In this document: positions 16,613 to 24,445 of the stretch, one piece after another | How the letters are laid out: each line of letters opens with the position of its first letter | How positions within the stretch are numbered: position 1 is the first letter of the stretch | NCBI GenBank assembly: GCA_014860005.1 | Contig: JACZKP010000154.1 | Span: forward strand, 1-25,799 | Source: Verrucomicrobiota bacterium | GTDB taxonomy: Bacteria > Verrucomicrobiota > Verrucomicrobiae > Limisphaerales > UBA11358 | Direction of reading: 5' to 3' | Length of the DNA: 25,799 nt | The notes under the pieces: generated by a model | The model's database searches: none | Seen by the model: only the letters and a program-made list of their open reading frames with translations | Told to the model about the DNA's origin: nothing | Translations under genes and position numbers: made by a program

Positions 16613-17512
16613 ATGCGTCGTAATAAATCTCGCCGGAGGCGCTGGCTGATCTCACTTGGCGCGGTGTTGGGATTGACGCTGGTCGCAGGTTGCACGGCGT
16701 TGCATGACTTTCTGCACGTGCCGACTTGGCCTTTGCCGGAGGGGGTGGATAAACGCTCCCAGACACTCGTCCTCGCCGGCAAGCCGGTGAAGGTGGATTT
16801 TTACCTTCCAAGTGATTCCACCTCCGCACCGGTTGTGCTGATCGTGCATGGTTTTGCGCGTAACCGGAAAACGATGGCCGGTTGGGGCGCTTCGCTGGCA
16901 GAACAGGGCTTCCTTTCCATCGCACTGGATCTGCCGTCGTGGGCGGATCATGCGCGGAATGGTCGGGCCGTGGCCGAATTACTGGCGGAGGTTCAAGCCG
17001 GAGAATTGATTCAACAACCAAAGCCCTCTGGATGGGCGGCGTTGGTGGGATTCTCAGCCGGTGGCACGACCACACTGCTTGCCGCCGCGGGCAACACGAA
17101 TGTGTCGTGCTGGGTTGGCTTGGATCCGGTGGGCATGAGCCGGGCGACCCTCGAAGCGGCGGCCTGGCTCGAAATCCCCTGCTTTGTACTGCGAGCGGAG
17201 CCGGCACCTTGGAATGTAAAAGGCAATGCCCGGCATATCTTTGCGGTTCTGCCTGGGCCGGCGTTCTCGCTCGTGGTGAACCATGCCTCGCACGTGGATG
17301 CGGAAAACCCGACGAGCCGGGCGGCGGAGTGGGCCTGTGGCAAGAGTGATCCGGTGCGGCGCGATTTGTTTGGCCGCTACCTGCGGGCGAGCCTGCAAGC
17401 GGGCTTGCGACGTGACGCGGAGTCGTTCAATCAACTCTGCACGGCGACGAACGACCCGGCGATTCACGAAGTCGAGTTCCGGAAAGCGGAACAATTCCAG
17501 TTGACCCGCTGA
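16613..17512 (+). CDS. Alpha/beta-hydrolase lipoprotein
   Basis: This 299-aa protein begins MRRNKSRRRRWLISLGAVLG followed by a lipobox LVAG-C (Cys about 26), so it should be lipid-anchored. The alpha/beta-hydrolase fold shows an oxyanion-hole segment VLIVHGFARNRKTM, the nucleophile elbow GFSAGG with Ser148, and a late His in LVVNHASHVDAEN, giving a plausible catalytic triad with an Asp in between. The closest appearance is the dienelactone hydrolase/chlorophyllase-like group of esterases, but substrate is unknown. The gene stands alone, transcribed divergently from the TIM-barrel-like gene and convergently toward the rhamnosidase gene. Confidence 0.85.
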   Translation: MRRNKSRRRRWLISLGAVLGLTLVAGCTALHDFLHVPTWPLPEGVDKRSQTLVLAGKPVKVDFYLPSDSTSAPVVLIVHGFARNRKTMAGWGASLAEQGFLSIALDLPSWADHARNGRAVAELLAEVQAGELIQQPKPSGWAALVGFSAGGTTTLLAAAGNTNVSCWVGLDPVGMSRATLEAAAWLEIPCFVLRAEPAPWNVKGNARHIFAVLPGPAFSLVVNHASHVDAENPTSRAAEWACGKSDPVRRDLFGRYLRASLQAGLRRDAESFNQLCTATNDPAIHEVEFRKAEQFQLTR

Positions 17513-17735
17513 CAATCGCCACCGGAACTCAGATTTCCGTCCACACTAAAGGAACAGTCGCCGCGCAAAGGCCTTTCGCATCCGCCCGCACCGGCGCGGG
17601 GTTATGCTGCGCCTGATGGAAGACATTGAATTTCGTTTCATGCATGGGGTTGTCCCGATTCAATCAAAGCCATGCCAATCCAGGAAATCCCTGATTTGCG
17701 GAATCAGTGCTCCTTCAATCTGACCTCCAGCGCGC

Positions 17736-20700
17736 CTATTGTCGCACGGTGAACCGGTAGTCCCCTGCGGCCACTTTCAACACCACCAGATCCGCCTCGG
17801 AGCGCAGGAACTCCACCCCCGACGCCTTGGCGAGTGGCTTGCCGTTCTCCCGGATGGAATTGGCGTCGCGCGCCGGCACGTAAACCGTCGCTGTCGTGTT
17901 CGGCGGCACGGTGACGCGCCAATCAAAGGTGTCACCGTCACGCTGCCATTCACTCCGGATCAATCCATAGGGCGAACGATGACTCGCCTTCACGAACTTC
18001 AAGTCGCCCACGGGATGTGGCTTCATAACGATGTGTTTGAAGCCGGGTTGCGCCGGGTCGGACTGGATGCCCGCCAGACATTCGTAGAACCAGATGATCA
18101 GGTCGCCCACGAGCATGACGTGGTTGCCGGAGTTCATGGCGGGATCGGCGGTGTCGCCATTCCATAGCTCCCAGATCGTGGTGGCGCCTTGCTCGACCAT
18201 GTAACCCCAACTCGGATAAGCCGTATTCGTGGCAAAGCGATACACGATGTCGGGCCGGCCACCGTCGGTGAGGACGCGGTTGAGCCATTGGCCGCCAACC
18301 AGGCCGGTGCCCACGTGACCCTTCGTCTCCTCGGTAATCTTCTGGACCAGATGGTTGAACACCCGTTGCCGCTCGCCGTCCGGCACGAGATCAAACGCCA
18401 GCGGGAGGACGCAGGAGGTTTGTGAGCCGTTGTCGTAATAACCTTTTTCCCGATTGTAGAATTTCTCATTCAACGCGGTCCTGAGCTTTTCGGCCAAAGC
18501 AGCGAAGCGTTGCGCGTCGGCTGGCTGGCCGACCATGCGCGCGTAACCGGACATCAGCTTGAGGCAGTGGGCAAAGTAGCTGGTGGCGAGAATCGCGGGT
18601 GCGGTTTTGCGCGCCGGGTCATTCGAGTGAATGAACTTCGGGTCTTCCGGTGGCACGCACCAGTCGCCGTAGTTGTCGCGGGCGATGATGCCGTTGGTGA
18701 TGAAGCCGCTCATGTAATCAATCCACTTCACCATGCTCGGATACTGCCGCGCGATGATTCCGGCGTCGGCGTATTGTTCATGGAGCGCGCCGGGAATGAT
18801 GACCGCGCTGGCCGGCCAGGTGACATTGTCGTTGTAGAGCGGCCAATAGGACGGGCAGACGTCCGGGATGCTGCCGCTGTCCTTCTGCGCGTCGGCCATG
18901 TCCTGAGTCCACTTCCCGTAGAGCGCGGCGATGTCGAACAGGTAGGTTTCGCCCTTGGATTCGGCAGAGCGATCACCCAGCCACGCCTGCCGCTCGTCGC
19001 GTTGCGGACAATCGGTGGGGAAACTGCGGTAATTGCCGCGCACGCCCCAGACGATGTTGCGATAAATGCGGTTGATCATTGGCTGCGAGCAGGTGAATTC
19101 GCCCGCCGTGGCCACGTCGTCATTGACCACGCGGCCTTCGAGTGACGCCAGTGTGGGTTTGCCGGGAAAACCTGTGACCTCGACGTACCGGAAGCCGTGA
19201 TAGGTGAAGCGCGGTTCATAGACCTCCATGCCCTGGCCCTTGAGCGTGTAAATGTCTGTGACTTTCGCGCCCCGAATGTTGTCGAGGTATAGCGTGCCAT
19301 CGGGCGTGAGCGTCTCAGCATGGCGCAGCGTGACTTGTGTGCCCGCCGGACCGCGCACTTCGAGCCGACACCAACCGACCATGTTCTGTCCCAGGTCGTA
19401 AATGAACACGCCAGGTTTGATCTCGGTAACGGCGATGGGTTTCAACGTGCCCGTGACACGAATCGGCTCCATCATTTGCGCTGCGACAACAACGCCGGGC
19501 GCGGCAACCACCTCCGCTGCTGACCACGCGCGATCCTCGAACCCCGACGCCGCCCATCCGGGCATTTCCTTGCGGGCATCGTATTCTTCGCCGTCGTATT
19601 CGTTGTTGGCGATGATGGGCCCGTCCGTGGTGAGCTTCCACGAGGCGTCGCTGACGATGGTGTCACGCGAACCGTCGGTGTAATCCACTTCGAGCTGGAG
19701 CAGCAATTTCGGGAAGCCATAGGTGCGTGTTTCCGTCGGCACCTTGAGGCGCGGCGCGAAGTAACGGCCGTTGCCGAGCCACACACCGAGCGCGTTCCGA
19801 CCGCGCTTGATCTGCGCCGTCACGTCGTGCGTCACGTAAAACACTCGCTTCGGATACTCGGTCAAAGCTGGCGACAGCACATGGTCGCCCACTTTCTTGC
19901 CGTTGAGATAAAGCTCCGACAATCCCTGGCCGCTCAGATAAACCCTCGCGCGGGCGATCTTTTTCTCCACGGTGAATTCCTTGCGCATCATCCGCGCCGG
20001 CAGCCGGCGATCCTCGCCGCCGGAGATTTCGCCCCACGGCGCCATTCCCACTGGACCAAGGACCTTTGCGGGAAGCCACGTCGAATCGTCGTAATCCAGC
20101 CCCGTCCATGCGCCCAATTCTTTGTCGGTGGTTTTCCACGCGCCGTCCGTTGCGATCACGAGCGGCGCGCCGGATTCAAATTCGATCTTCAATCGGCCCA
20201 CCAACCCGGCTGGGTTGGGATCGTTGCCGGCGTTCTTTACCCACGCCGCAATTAGATTGCGGCCCGGCTTGAGGCTGCGCGTGACGTCCATGCTGGTGGC
20301 CGCTTTGAAGCTGCCGCCGGCGCCGGCATGTTGGGCATTCACGGCACAGGCGAATTCGTTGTCCCCCGCGAGCAACAGCTCGGCCTGTTTCACCACCCGA
20401 CCGTTGGGCAGATCAAACGTCCGGCGGAAATAACGCGTGGCCACCGGCGCGGATTGCTCCGGCTTCCCCTCCGGAAACCAAATCCATGAGACATCCGACA
20501 GCGTGGTCGTCTTCTCATCTTCGTCCTTGCCAATCCACTGGCCGTGCCAGTCGCTCGGATGTAATAAGCCCGTGCTCCAGGATGCCGGCGCGCTCCAGGC
20601 GGAGGCTTTGCCGGCCTGGTCCCAAACGCGCACCTTCCAGTAACACAACCGTCGCGACGCGAGCGGTTCGCCGGCGTACTGCACAAGGTGCGACTGGTCA

Positions 20701-20987
20701 GAAGCAACCTTGCCGCTGTCCCACAAATCGGCCTGGCCGGGCTTGAGCTTCGCGACACTGCTGGCGGCCAGAATTTGATACGCCGTCTGGCGTTCGCCCC
20801 GCCGGTTGGAGTTTAATTGCCAACTCAACCGCGGCGCACTCACGTCAATGCCTTGCGGATTCTTCAGGAACTCACATCGCAGTTCCCCCACGGAGGCCGC
20901 CCAACTGGAAACCGCCATCAACCCCACCAGCCCAAACAGGGCCAGTCGTTTCGTCACCGTGTGTGTCAGATGATATTCCCGTTTCAT
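17736..20987 (-). CDS. Secreted alpha-L-rhamnosidase, GH78
   Basis: This 1083-aa exported enzyme should remove terminal alpha-L-rhamnose from polysaccharides or glycosides by an inverting mechanism. The signal peptide is LALFGLVGLMAVSSWAA. The usual GH78 order follows: an Ig-like Bac_rhamnosid_N region (about 35-140), beta-sandwich domains (about 185-520) including LSGQGLSELYLNGKKVGDHVL, an (alpha/alpha)6 catalytic barrel and a C-terminal beta domain (from about 985). The catalytic-acid motif DCPQRDERQAWLGD places the expected Glu at 665. The second acidic site is in TIWELWNGD (Glu940). Length is typical and both motifs are intact. The start ATG 20987 has GGGAG about 10 bases upstream. The 842 bases upstream carry no recognisable regulator. 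Confidence 0.95.
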   Translation of the reverse strand: MKREYHLTHTVTKRLALFGLVGLMAVSSWAASVGELRCEFLKNPQGIDVSAPRLSWQLNSNRRGERQTAYQILAASSVAKLKPGQADLWDSGKVASDQSHLVQYAGEPLASRRLCYWKVRVWDQAGKASAWSAPASWSTGLLHPSDWHGQWIGKDEDEKTTTLSDVSWIWFPEGKPEQSAPVATRYFRRTFDLPNGRVVKQAELLLAGDNEFACAVNAQHAGAGGSFKAATSMDVTRSLKPGRNLIAAWVKNAGNDPNPAGLVGRLKIEFESGAPLVIATDGAWKTTDKELGAWTGLDYDDSTWLPAKVLGPVGMAPWGEISGGEDRRLPARMMRKEFTVEKKIARARVYLSGQGLSELYLNGKKVGDHVLSPALTEYPKRVFYVTHDVTAQIKRGRNALGVWLGNGRYFAPRLKVPTETRTYGFPKLLLQLEVDYTDGSRDTIVSDASWKLTTDGPIIANNEYDGEEYDARKEMPGWAASGFEDRAWSAAEVVAAPGVVVAAQMMEPIRVTGTLKPIAVTEIKPGVFIYDLGQNMVGWCRLEVRGPAGTQVTLRHAETLTPDGTLYLDNIRGAKVTDIYTLKGQGMEVYEPRFTYHGFRYVEVTGFPGKPTLASLEGRVVNDDVATAGEFTCSQPMINRIYRNIVWGVRGNYRSFPTDCPQRDERQAWLGDRSAESKGETYLFDIAALYGKWTQDMADAQKDSGSIPDVCPSYWPLYNDNVTWPASAVIIPGALHEQYADAGIIARQYPSMVKWIDYMSGFITNGIIARDNYGDWCVPPEDPKFIHSNDPARKTAPAILATSYFAHCLKLMSGYARMVGQPADAQRFAALAEKLRTALNEKFYNREKGYYDNGSQTSCVLPLAFDLVPDGERQRVFNHLVQKITEETKGHVGTGLVGGQWLNRVLTDGGRPDIVYRFATNTAYPSWGYMVEQGATTIWELWNGDTADPAMNSGNHVMLVGDLIIWFYECLAGIQSDPAQPGFKHIVMKPHPVGDLKFVKASHRSPYGLIRSEWQRDGDTFDWRVTVPPNTTATVYVPARDANSIRENGKPLAKASGVEFLRSEADLVVLKVAAGDYRFTVRQ

Positions 20988-21829
20988 AATCCCATGTCTC
21001 CCGTTTCAGGTGTTGATGAGCCTGGCGGACTACCGCGTTAAGGTCATTTGCGCGAACCGCGACATTCTTTCGCCCTGGGCCCGAGAATGCAAGCGGTCCT
21101 CACGGCCACTAAAATCAGGAACATTTCGACCCAGTAACGGCGCAATGGTGATGTTCCCCGCCAGTTCAAAAAATCGCGGGCGGCTGCCCCGCAATACTGC
21201 CAGCAGTGTCTCCCGGTCCAATGACCGATTCACGCGGCGACGCGCGAAGTTAATCCGAGTCAAACCGGTTTTGGTCGTGCTCAACTGTTCGGATCGCTCT
21301 TGAGCTCTGAGTGAAGTATGTTCGTTTTCATAGTCTTTTTTTTGTGCTCGGCTGTTCGTTTTCGGTCTTTCCCCCTTCACAAGAAAGCTGGGCCGCCAGC
21401 GCTCCTCCGGGGGAGTAATCTTCAGAGGTCACCACGAGAGGCGGGCTGGTTTGTGCGGCGAGGCCGTGAGGGCGACAGAGTGGAGACGAACGGGCAGAAG
21501 CGGAGCAATGGGCAAGCGGTTGAAGATCGCGAGTGATTGCGAAGCGGAGTGAAGTGGACCGCTGCTGAAACGGACGGAGTCAGACTGATTCCGCCGGTGA
21601 CAAGTCTGTGCGCTGGCATGGGTTGGCCGTGGAGATCCAGACGCGCAAGCATGAGCATCGTAACCGGAGCGGCCAGGCCCGGGCCAGATAGCGCAGTCTG
21701 CCGACGCGCTCGTTTTCAGGGGTGAAACAGTGGATGCCGTCATTTTCGATTTCAGCCTTTTGTGAAAACAGGGATGGCCAGCAGAAGCGGGCGCTTGACA
21801 ATGTTTACAGTGTAAACGAGAGTCGGGCC
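20988..21829. other. Gap of 842 bases with no recognisable gene
   Basis: Between the rhamnosidase start and the antitoxin start, short open frames exist on both strands but none shows a family motif, a ribosome site or a persuasive protein-like composition. A purine-rich plus-strand tract (about 21430-21560) looks like decayed coding sequence without identifiable origin. The right end contains the promoter and operator region of the toxin-antitoxin pair. Confidence 0.5.
21795..21817 (+). promoter_or_regulatory. TTGACA box and perfect palindrome upstream of the toxin-antitoxin pair
   Basis: TTGACA at 21795-21800 is an ideal -35 hexamer. Immediately after it, GTTTACA (21803-21809) and TGTAAAC (21811-21817) form a perfect 7-1-7 palindrome ending 12 bases before the antitoxin ATG at 21830. 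Autoregulation by antitoxin binding to such a palindrome is usual for these systems. No good -10 box sits at normal spacing, so the exact promoter is not settled. Confidence 0.6.
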
Positions 21830-22192
21830 ATGCCAACCGTTGTCCAATCGTGCCGGATCGAAGAAAACCATGCGGCCCTGCTGTCGCGGCAGGCGAAGCG
21901 TCGCCACCTGGAAGTGTCCACGTTGAGCAGCCTCTATTTGAAGGAAAAGGCGCTCGAGGAGGAATTTCCCGGAATTGGCTTTCGCGACTCGGCGGGCGGG
22001 CGCGAAGCCTATGTACTGGGGCATCGCGTGGCGGTGTGGGAAGTGGTGGACGCGCAACGCGAAGCGAGAACCATCGCCAAGACCGCGGAGCATTTCCGCT
22101 GGACGCCAGCCCTGGTGCGCTGCGCGCTGGCTTATGCGAAAGCGTTTCCGGCCGAAATCGCACAACAACGTGAAGCCGAGGTCGGCACGTGA
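21830..22192 (+). CDS. DUF433-type antitoxin / VapB-like regulator
   Basis: A 120-aa protein whose central part FPGIGFRDSAGGREAYVLGH followed by RVAVWEVVDAQREA is the DUF433-like segment. It is followed by a helix-turn-helix-like stretch TIAKTAEHFRWTPALVRCALAYAKAF. DUF433 proteins are the usual partners of DUF5615 PIN-like toxins. The start at 21830 is chosen because it follows the palindrome and promoter; an open frame continues upstream to 21722 but would read through the operator. The stop overlaps the toxin start by four bases (GTGA), indicating translational coupling. Confidence 0.78.
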   Translation: MPTVVQSCRIEENHAALLSRQAKRRHLEVSTLSSLYLKEKALEEEFPGIGFRDSAGGREAYVLGHRVAVWEVVDAQREARTIAKTAEHFRWTPALVRCALAYAKAFPAEIAQQREAEVGT

Positions 22193-22569
22193 AGCCGCGG
22201 TTGCTGGCCGACGAAAACACGTCCCATCGGCTCGTGTCGGCGTGCCGGCAGATCGAAGCGGGCTTTCCGATGTTTCACATTTCGGAATGGGAGGATGGTG
22301 CGTATCTGTCGGCGAAAGATCCCGCGTTGCTGATGACGTTGCGCGAGGCCGGACTGATTCTGGTGGGCTTTGACCGGGCGAGCCTTCCCATGCACGCCGG
22401 CCAACTGACGCGCGAGGGTTTGGGCCACGCTGGCGTGATTCTGTTTCGCCGTTCGGTTTCAGCGCTGGCCTACGGCAAGCAGGCCCGCCTGCTGGTGGAA
22501 CTCTGGCGTGAGGGCGAAAACTGGGATTGGGCGGATCGGATCGAATACCTGCCGCGACCGGAAGCCTGA
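22189..22569 (+). CDS. DUF5615-family PIN-like toxin
   Basis: A 126-aa protein starting at GTG 22189, overlapping the antitoxin stop by four bases. The N-terminus KPRLLADENTSHRLVSAC has the D-E-N metal-binding start typical of Mut7-C/DUF5615 PIN-like domains. It is followed by FHISEWEDGAYLSAKDPALL and GLILVGFDRASL, where the later acidic residues of the fold are expected. Members are presumed RNases held in check by the upstream antitoxin. It is the last gene before the tRNA-fragment junction at 22685, so it appears to lie in the chromosome rather than in the element. Confidence 0.8.
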   Translation: MKPRLLADENTSHRLVSACRQIEAGFPMFHISEWEDGAYLSAKDPALLMTLREAGLILVGFDRASLPMHAGQLTREGLGHAGVILFRRSVSALAYGKQARLLVELWREGENWDWADRIEYLPRPEA

Positions 22570-22684
22570 CGGGTACCCAATGCGCGACTGACACTTTCCC
22601 GTCATTATGTATCACCAGAAAATCCTCGGCGGTCGTCTCCACGAGTTTGAGAAAGCTGTCGTTGAACTTCAACGACTTGAAAAA

Positions 22685-22707
22685 TGGCTCCAGAGGTAGG
22701 ACTCGAA
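22685..22707 (-). other. Attachment-site candidate: 3' end of a tRNA (probably tRNA-Asn) without its 5' part
   Basis: Read on the minus strand, 22707 to 22685 gives TTCGAGT (T-loop), CCTAC (3' half of the T-stem), CTCTGGA (3' half of the acceptor stem), G (discriminator) and CCA. The matching 5' T-stem (GTAGG expected) is not present; the upstream bases are TTAGA, and no D- or anticodon arm follows. A tRNA beginning UCCAGAG with discriminator G fits tRNA-Asn best; tRNA-Gln is possible. A bare tRNA 3' end is the typical tRNA-distal att junction of an integrated element. The orientation places the element to the right, with the intact tRNA at its far end. Confidence 0.65.
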
Positions 22708-22709
22708 TC

Positions 22710-23142
22710 TAAAAACAGGGGGGTTTCGGGGTTGCTCACTGTTGCACTCGTTGTCTCATTCATGCCGACACTGATACAGCATAGCGCCAATGATTGCAAT
22801 GGTTATCTGTGCATTTCTGTGCAACCAAGTGAAAGATTTCTTGTGCGCAAAAGTGCGGTTGTGCGGGATTGTGCGGTAACGACTTTTTGCCAAAGATCTG
22901 TGCGGGAACTTGCGTTGACGCCGGCTCCGCTCGTTGGTTTCGTCGTCGTCTCTGAATCAGCCTACCTCTGACACTCGCCGCACAACTCTGGACGCCCGCC
23001 ACGGCGTTTTTATCGTCGGCGAGGGGAACGGACCCAAGCGGATGGAAATGCCAGCCGCCCTGCGCCGCTACAGGCCCGCCACGCGACGTTTGATCGAAGC
23101 GCGGGACTCACCAGCGGAACGGAAATCAAACGCCTTTTGGAA
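22710..23142. other. Gene-less 433-base stretch next to the putative att site
   Basis: No gene is recognised between the tRNA fragment and the lipoprotein gene. The left half contains clustered GTGCG and CTGTGCA direct repeats, annotated separately. The right half (about 22970-23130) has open frames on both strands but no recognisable protein. An integrase gene, often found beside an att site, is not present here. Confidence 0.5.
22807..22906 (+). repeat. Short direct repeats with about 10-base spacing near the att site
   Basis: CTGTGCA occurs at 22807 and 22817, exactly 10 bases apart. GTGCG then occurs at 22843, 22853, 22861, 22871 and 22900, with spacings of 10, 8, 10 and 29. The central run reads GTGCGGTT, GTGCGGGATT, GTGCGGTAAC. 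Such helically phased repeats beside an att core resemble arm-type integrase or excisionase sites or iterons; no function is shown. Confidence 0.45.
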
Positions 23143-23613
23143 TCAGTGGGTTTCCACTTCCGTCCTGATTTTTGCTAGCATCTCCATGACTTGCGCACCT
23201 GGCTTCCCGCTTGTCATATCTTGGGCGTCATTCCGACCGAACGCATTCTGCATCTGAGATGTGACTTGACCTACGACGCGGGTTTGCTCGCCGACAGTTG
23301 CTAGGTTAAGAATGACGACCCATTGAGGGGTTGATGAATAGGAGTTGCCGGCGAGCGATTGGTACAACACACCCGACATGCCTGACATCTGCTTGGTGAA
23401 GGTTATCGCGTACTCCGTGTCGCTGGTCATAGTAAAACCTGCATTGATGAACTGATTGATCGTCACACTCTTGATCTTTCCCTTGTCCTGAGTGTTGATG
23501 GTAACTTCCGGTCGCCCCGATGGTGTCTGATGCTTCTGCGGCGCGACACAACCAGCAAACAGCACAAGGGCTGCAATGCCGAAGATTGCGTTGTAAATCC
23601 TGTTCATAGTCAT
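23143..23613 (-). CDS. Predicted lipoprotein of unknown function
   Basis: A 156-aa protein with an N-terminal hydrophobic segment and lipobox (YNAIFGIAALVLFAGC), so probably lipid-anchored after signal peptidase II cleavage. The mature part is beta-rich and polar: VTINTQDKGKIKSVTINQF, then TEYAITFTKQMSGM and TPQWVVILNLATVGEQTRVVGQV. No family is recognised. ATG 23613 has AGGA nine bases upstream; ATG 23607 is an alternative. It is the last gene of the minus-strand run before the att site. Cargo lipoproteins near element ends sometimes alter the host surface, but here that would be a guess. Confidence 0.72.
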   Translation of the reverse strand: MTMNRIYNAIFGIAALVLFAGCVAPQKHQTPSGRPEVTINTQDKGKIKSVTINQFINAGFTMTSDTEYAITFTKQMSGMSGVLYQSLAGNSYSSTPQWVVILNLATVGEQTRVVGQVTSQMQNAFGRNDAQDMTSGKPGAQVMEMLAKIRTEVETH

Positions 23614-23730
23614 AAGTTCGTGTCCTGTGTCCGTGTTGATACTCCGTCTGAACGTCCCGAAAACGGACAACAACCTGCTAAAGCGTGCCGCCGTTTGCAG
23701 TTCAGCTTCAGATGTGCCAATCGGGGCTTA

Positions 23731-23967
23731 TTAGGAGGGTTGCAAAAGGGTTGACGCCTCTGGCGTGCCGTAGGCGCGGTCAATCGTTCGCTGAACGTCG
23801 CCCCAGGTGACAGCGTAATCCGCCTCAATCGGGAGCGTGCCTGGTTCACCGTAGGCCACATGACAACGCTGAACAAAATCTCGCGGCAATCGCTCGTTCG
23901 GGTCGCGGTCACGCGGTTGTGCCATGCCTTCAAGCGCCTGCAAGCGTGATTTACGGTTAATCCTCAT
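23731..23967 (-). CDS. Small hypothetical protein overlapping the DUF5681 gene
   Basis: A 78-aa protein (MRINRKSRLQALEGMAQPRD to STLLQPS) with a basic N-terminus and no recognised domain. Its start overlaps the end of the DUF5681 gene by 11 bases, the tight packing usual in phage operons, which is the main reason to accept it. The segment EADYAVTWGDVQRTIDRAYG looks protein-like. Function unknown. Confidence 0.6.
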   Translation of the reverse strand: MRINRKSRLQALEGMAQPRDRDPNERLPRDFVQRCHVAYGEPGTLPIEADYAVTWGDVQRTIDRAYGTPEASTLLQPS

Positions 23968-24364
23968 GCGGCTTCAGCCTCAGTTCGAGCGCGGCGAGGC
24001 GTTGCTCGAATTCGTCGGCTTCCTTGATCCTGACGACACCAGCAAGCGCGGCGGTCAATTCCTTTGCCACGTCCGGCGCGATGTTCCCGGCGATGGCTTC
24101 GCGTACGATCGCGGTGGCAAGCTCTGACGGAGTGTTGCCAGTTGCTTCGATGGTCTGCGGTGAATCCACCGCGCGGAGTGGCGGCAACACTCTGTCCAGA
24201 CAGATTCTTAGCGCGGCCACATCGCCGCCTTTCGCCAACTCCACCGCTTTGCGTATCAAGGTCGGTGCATCGGCTTCCAACTGTCGGCGCAACTTGCTGC
24301 GCCTGTCGGGAACGCCGCGCGGTCTGCCGCTCGGATTGCCGGAAATGCCACTTTGAAAAGCCAC
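23957..24364 (-). CDS. DUF5681-type phage protein
   Basis: A 135-aa protein starting at GTG 24364. The N-terminus GISGNPSGRPRGVPDRRSKL is the G-x-SGNPxGRPxG signature of DUF5681, found in prophages and integrated elements, commonly near DNA-packaging genes. It is followed by ADAPTLIRKAVELAKGGDVAALRICLDRVLPP, a helical segment also typical of the family. The C-terminal part is an acidic, helical tail. The precise role is not known; a terminase-small-subunit-like or DNA-binding role has been suggested from context in phages, and no terminase large subunit is in this window. This gene is the strongest phage-type marker right of the att site. Confidence 0.8.
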   Translation of the reverse strand: MAFQSGISGNPSGRPRGVPDRRSKLRRQLEADAPTLIRKAVELAKGGDVAALRICLDRVLPPLRAVDSPQTIEATGNTPSELATAIVREAIAGNIAPDVAKELTAALAGVVRIKEADEFEQRLAALELRLKPHED

Positions 24365-24380
24365 GGTTCATTGATCTTCG

Positions 24381-24428
24381 TTGTTCAAGAACAAGGCCGG
24401 GCGCCCGGAAATGGACGGACGCCCGGCC
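24381..24428. terminator. Two inverted repeats between the 296-aa gene and the DUF5681 gene
   Basis: GGCCGGGCG (24395-24403) and CGCCCGGCC (24420-24428) form a perfect 9-bp GC stem with a 16-base loop. Directly beside it, TTGTTC (24381-24386) and GAACAA (24389-24394) are perfect 6-bp arms around AA. In minus-strand transcription the strong stem comes 18 bases after the 296-aa gene's stop codon, then the weaker palindrome, then the DUF5681 start. No T-run follows the strong stem, so it could be an attenuator, processing site or factor-dependent terminator; the 6-bp palindrome could be an operator. Confidence 0.45.
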
Positions 24429-24445
24429 CACCAACCACGGAAAAC

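Noticed and set aside
21030..21380. 116-codon minus-strand open frame upstream of the rhamnosidase gene
   Set aside because: Low-complexity, charged N-terminus, no motif and no ribosome site; it was not convincing enough to list as a gene.
21752..22672. Long minus-strand open frame (306 codons) across the toxin-antitoxin pair, beginning KFNDSFLKLVETTAEDFLVI
   Set aside because: It is antisense to two recognisable, coupled genes, and most of its sequence is Pro/Arg-rich shadow. The first 38 residues look protein-like and might be a relic, but nothing supports a full gene.
22685..22780. A complete tRNA gene on the minus strand
   Set aside because: Only positions from the T-loop to CCA are present; the 5' T-stem does not pair and no D- or anticodon arm is found in the next 70 bases.
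22807..22906. CRISPR array
   Set aside because: The repeats are 5-7 bases with 8-10-base spacing, far too short for CRISPR repeats and spacers, and no cas genes are present.
22684..22971. 95-codon plus-strand open frame starting inside the tRNA fragment
   Set aside because: It starts within the tRNA-derived sequence and runs through the short direct repeats. It has a hydrophobic stretch but no ribosome site or family.
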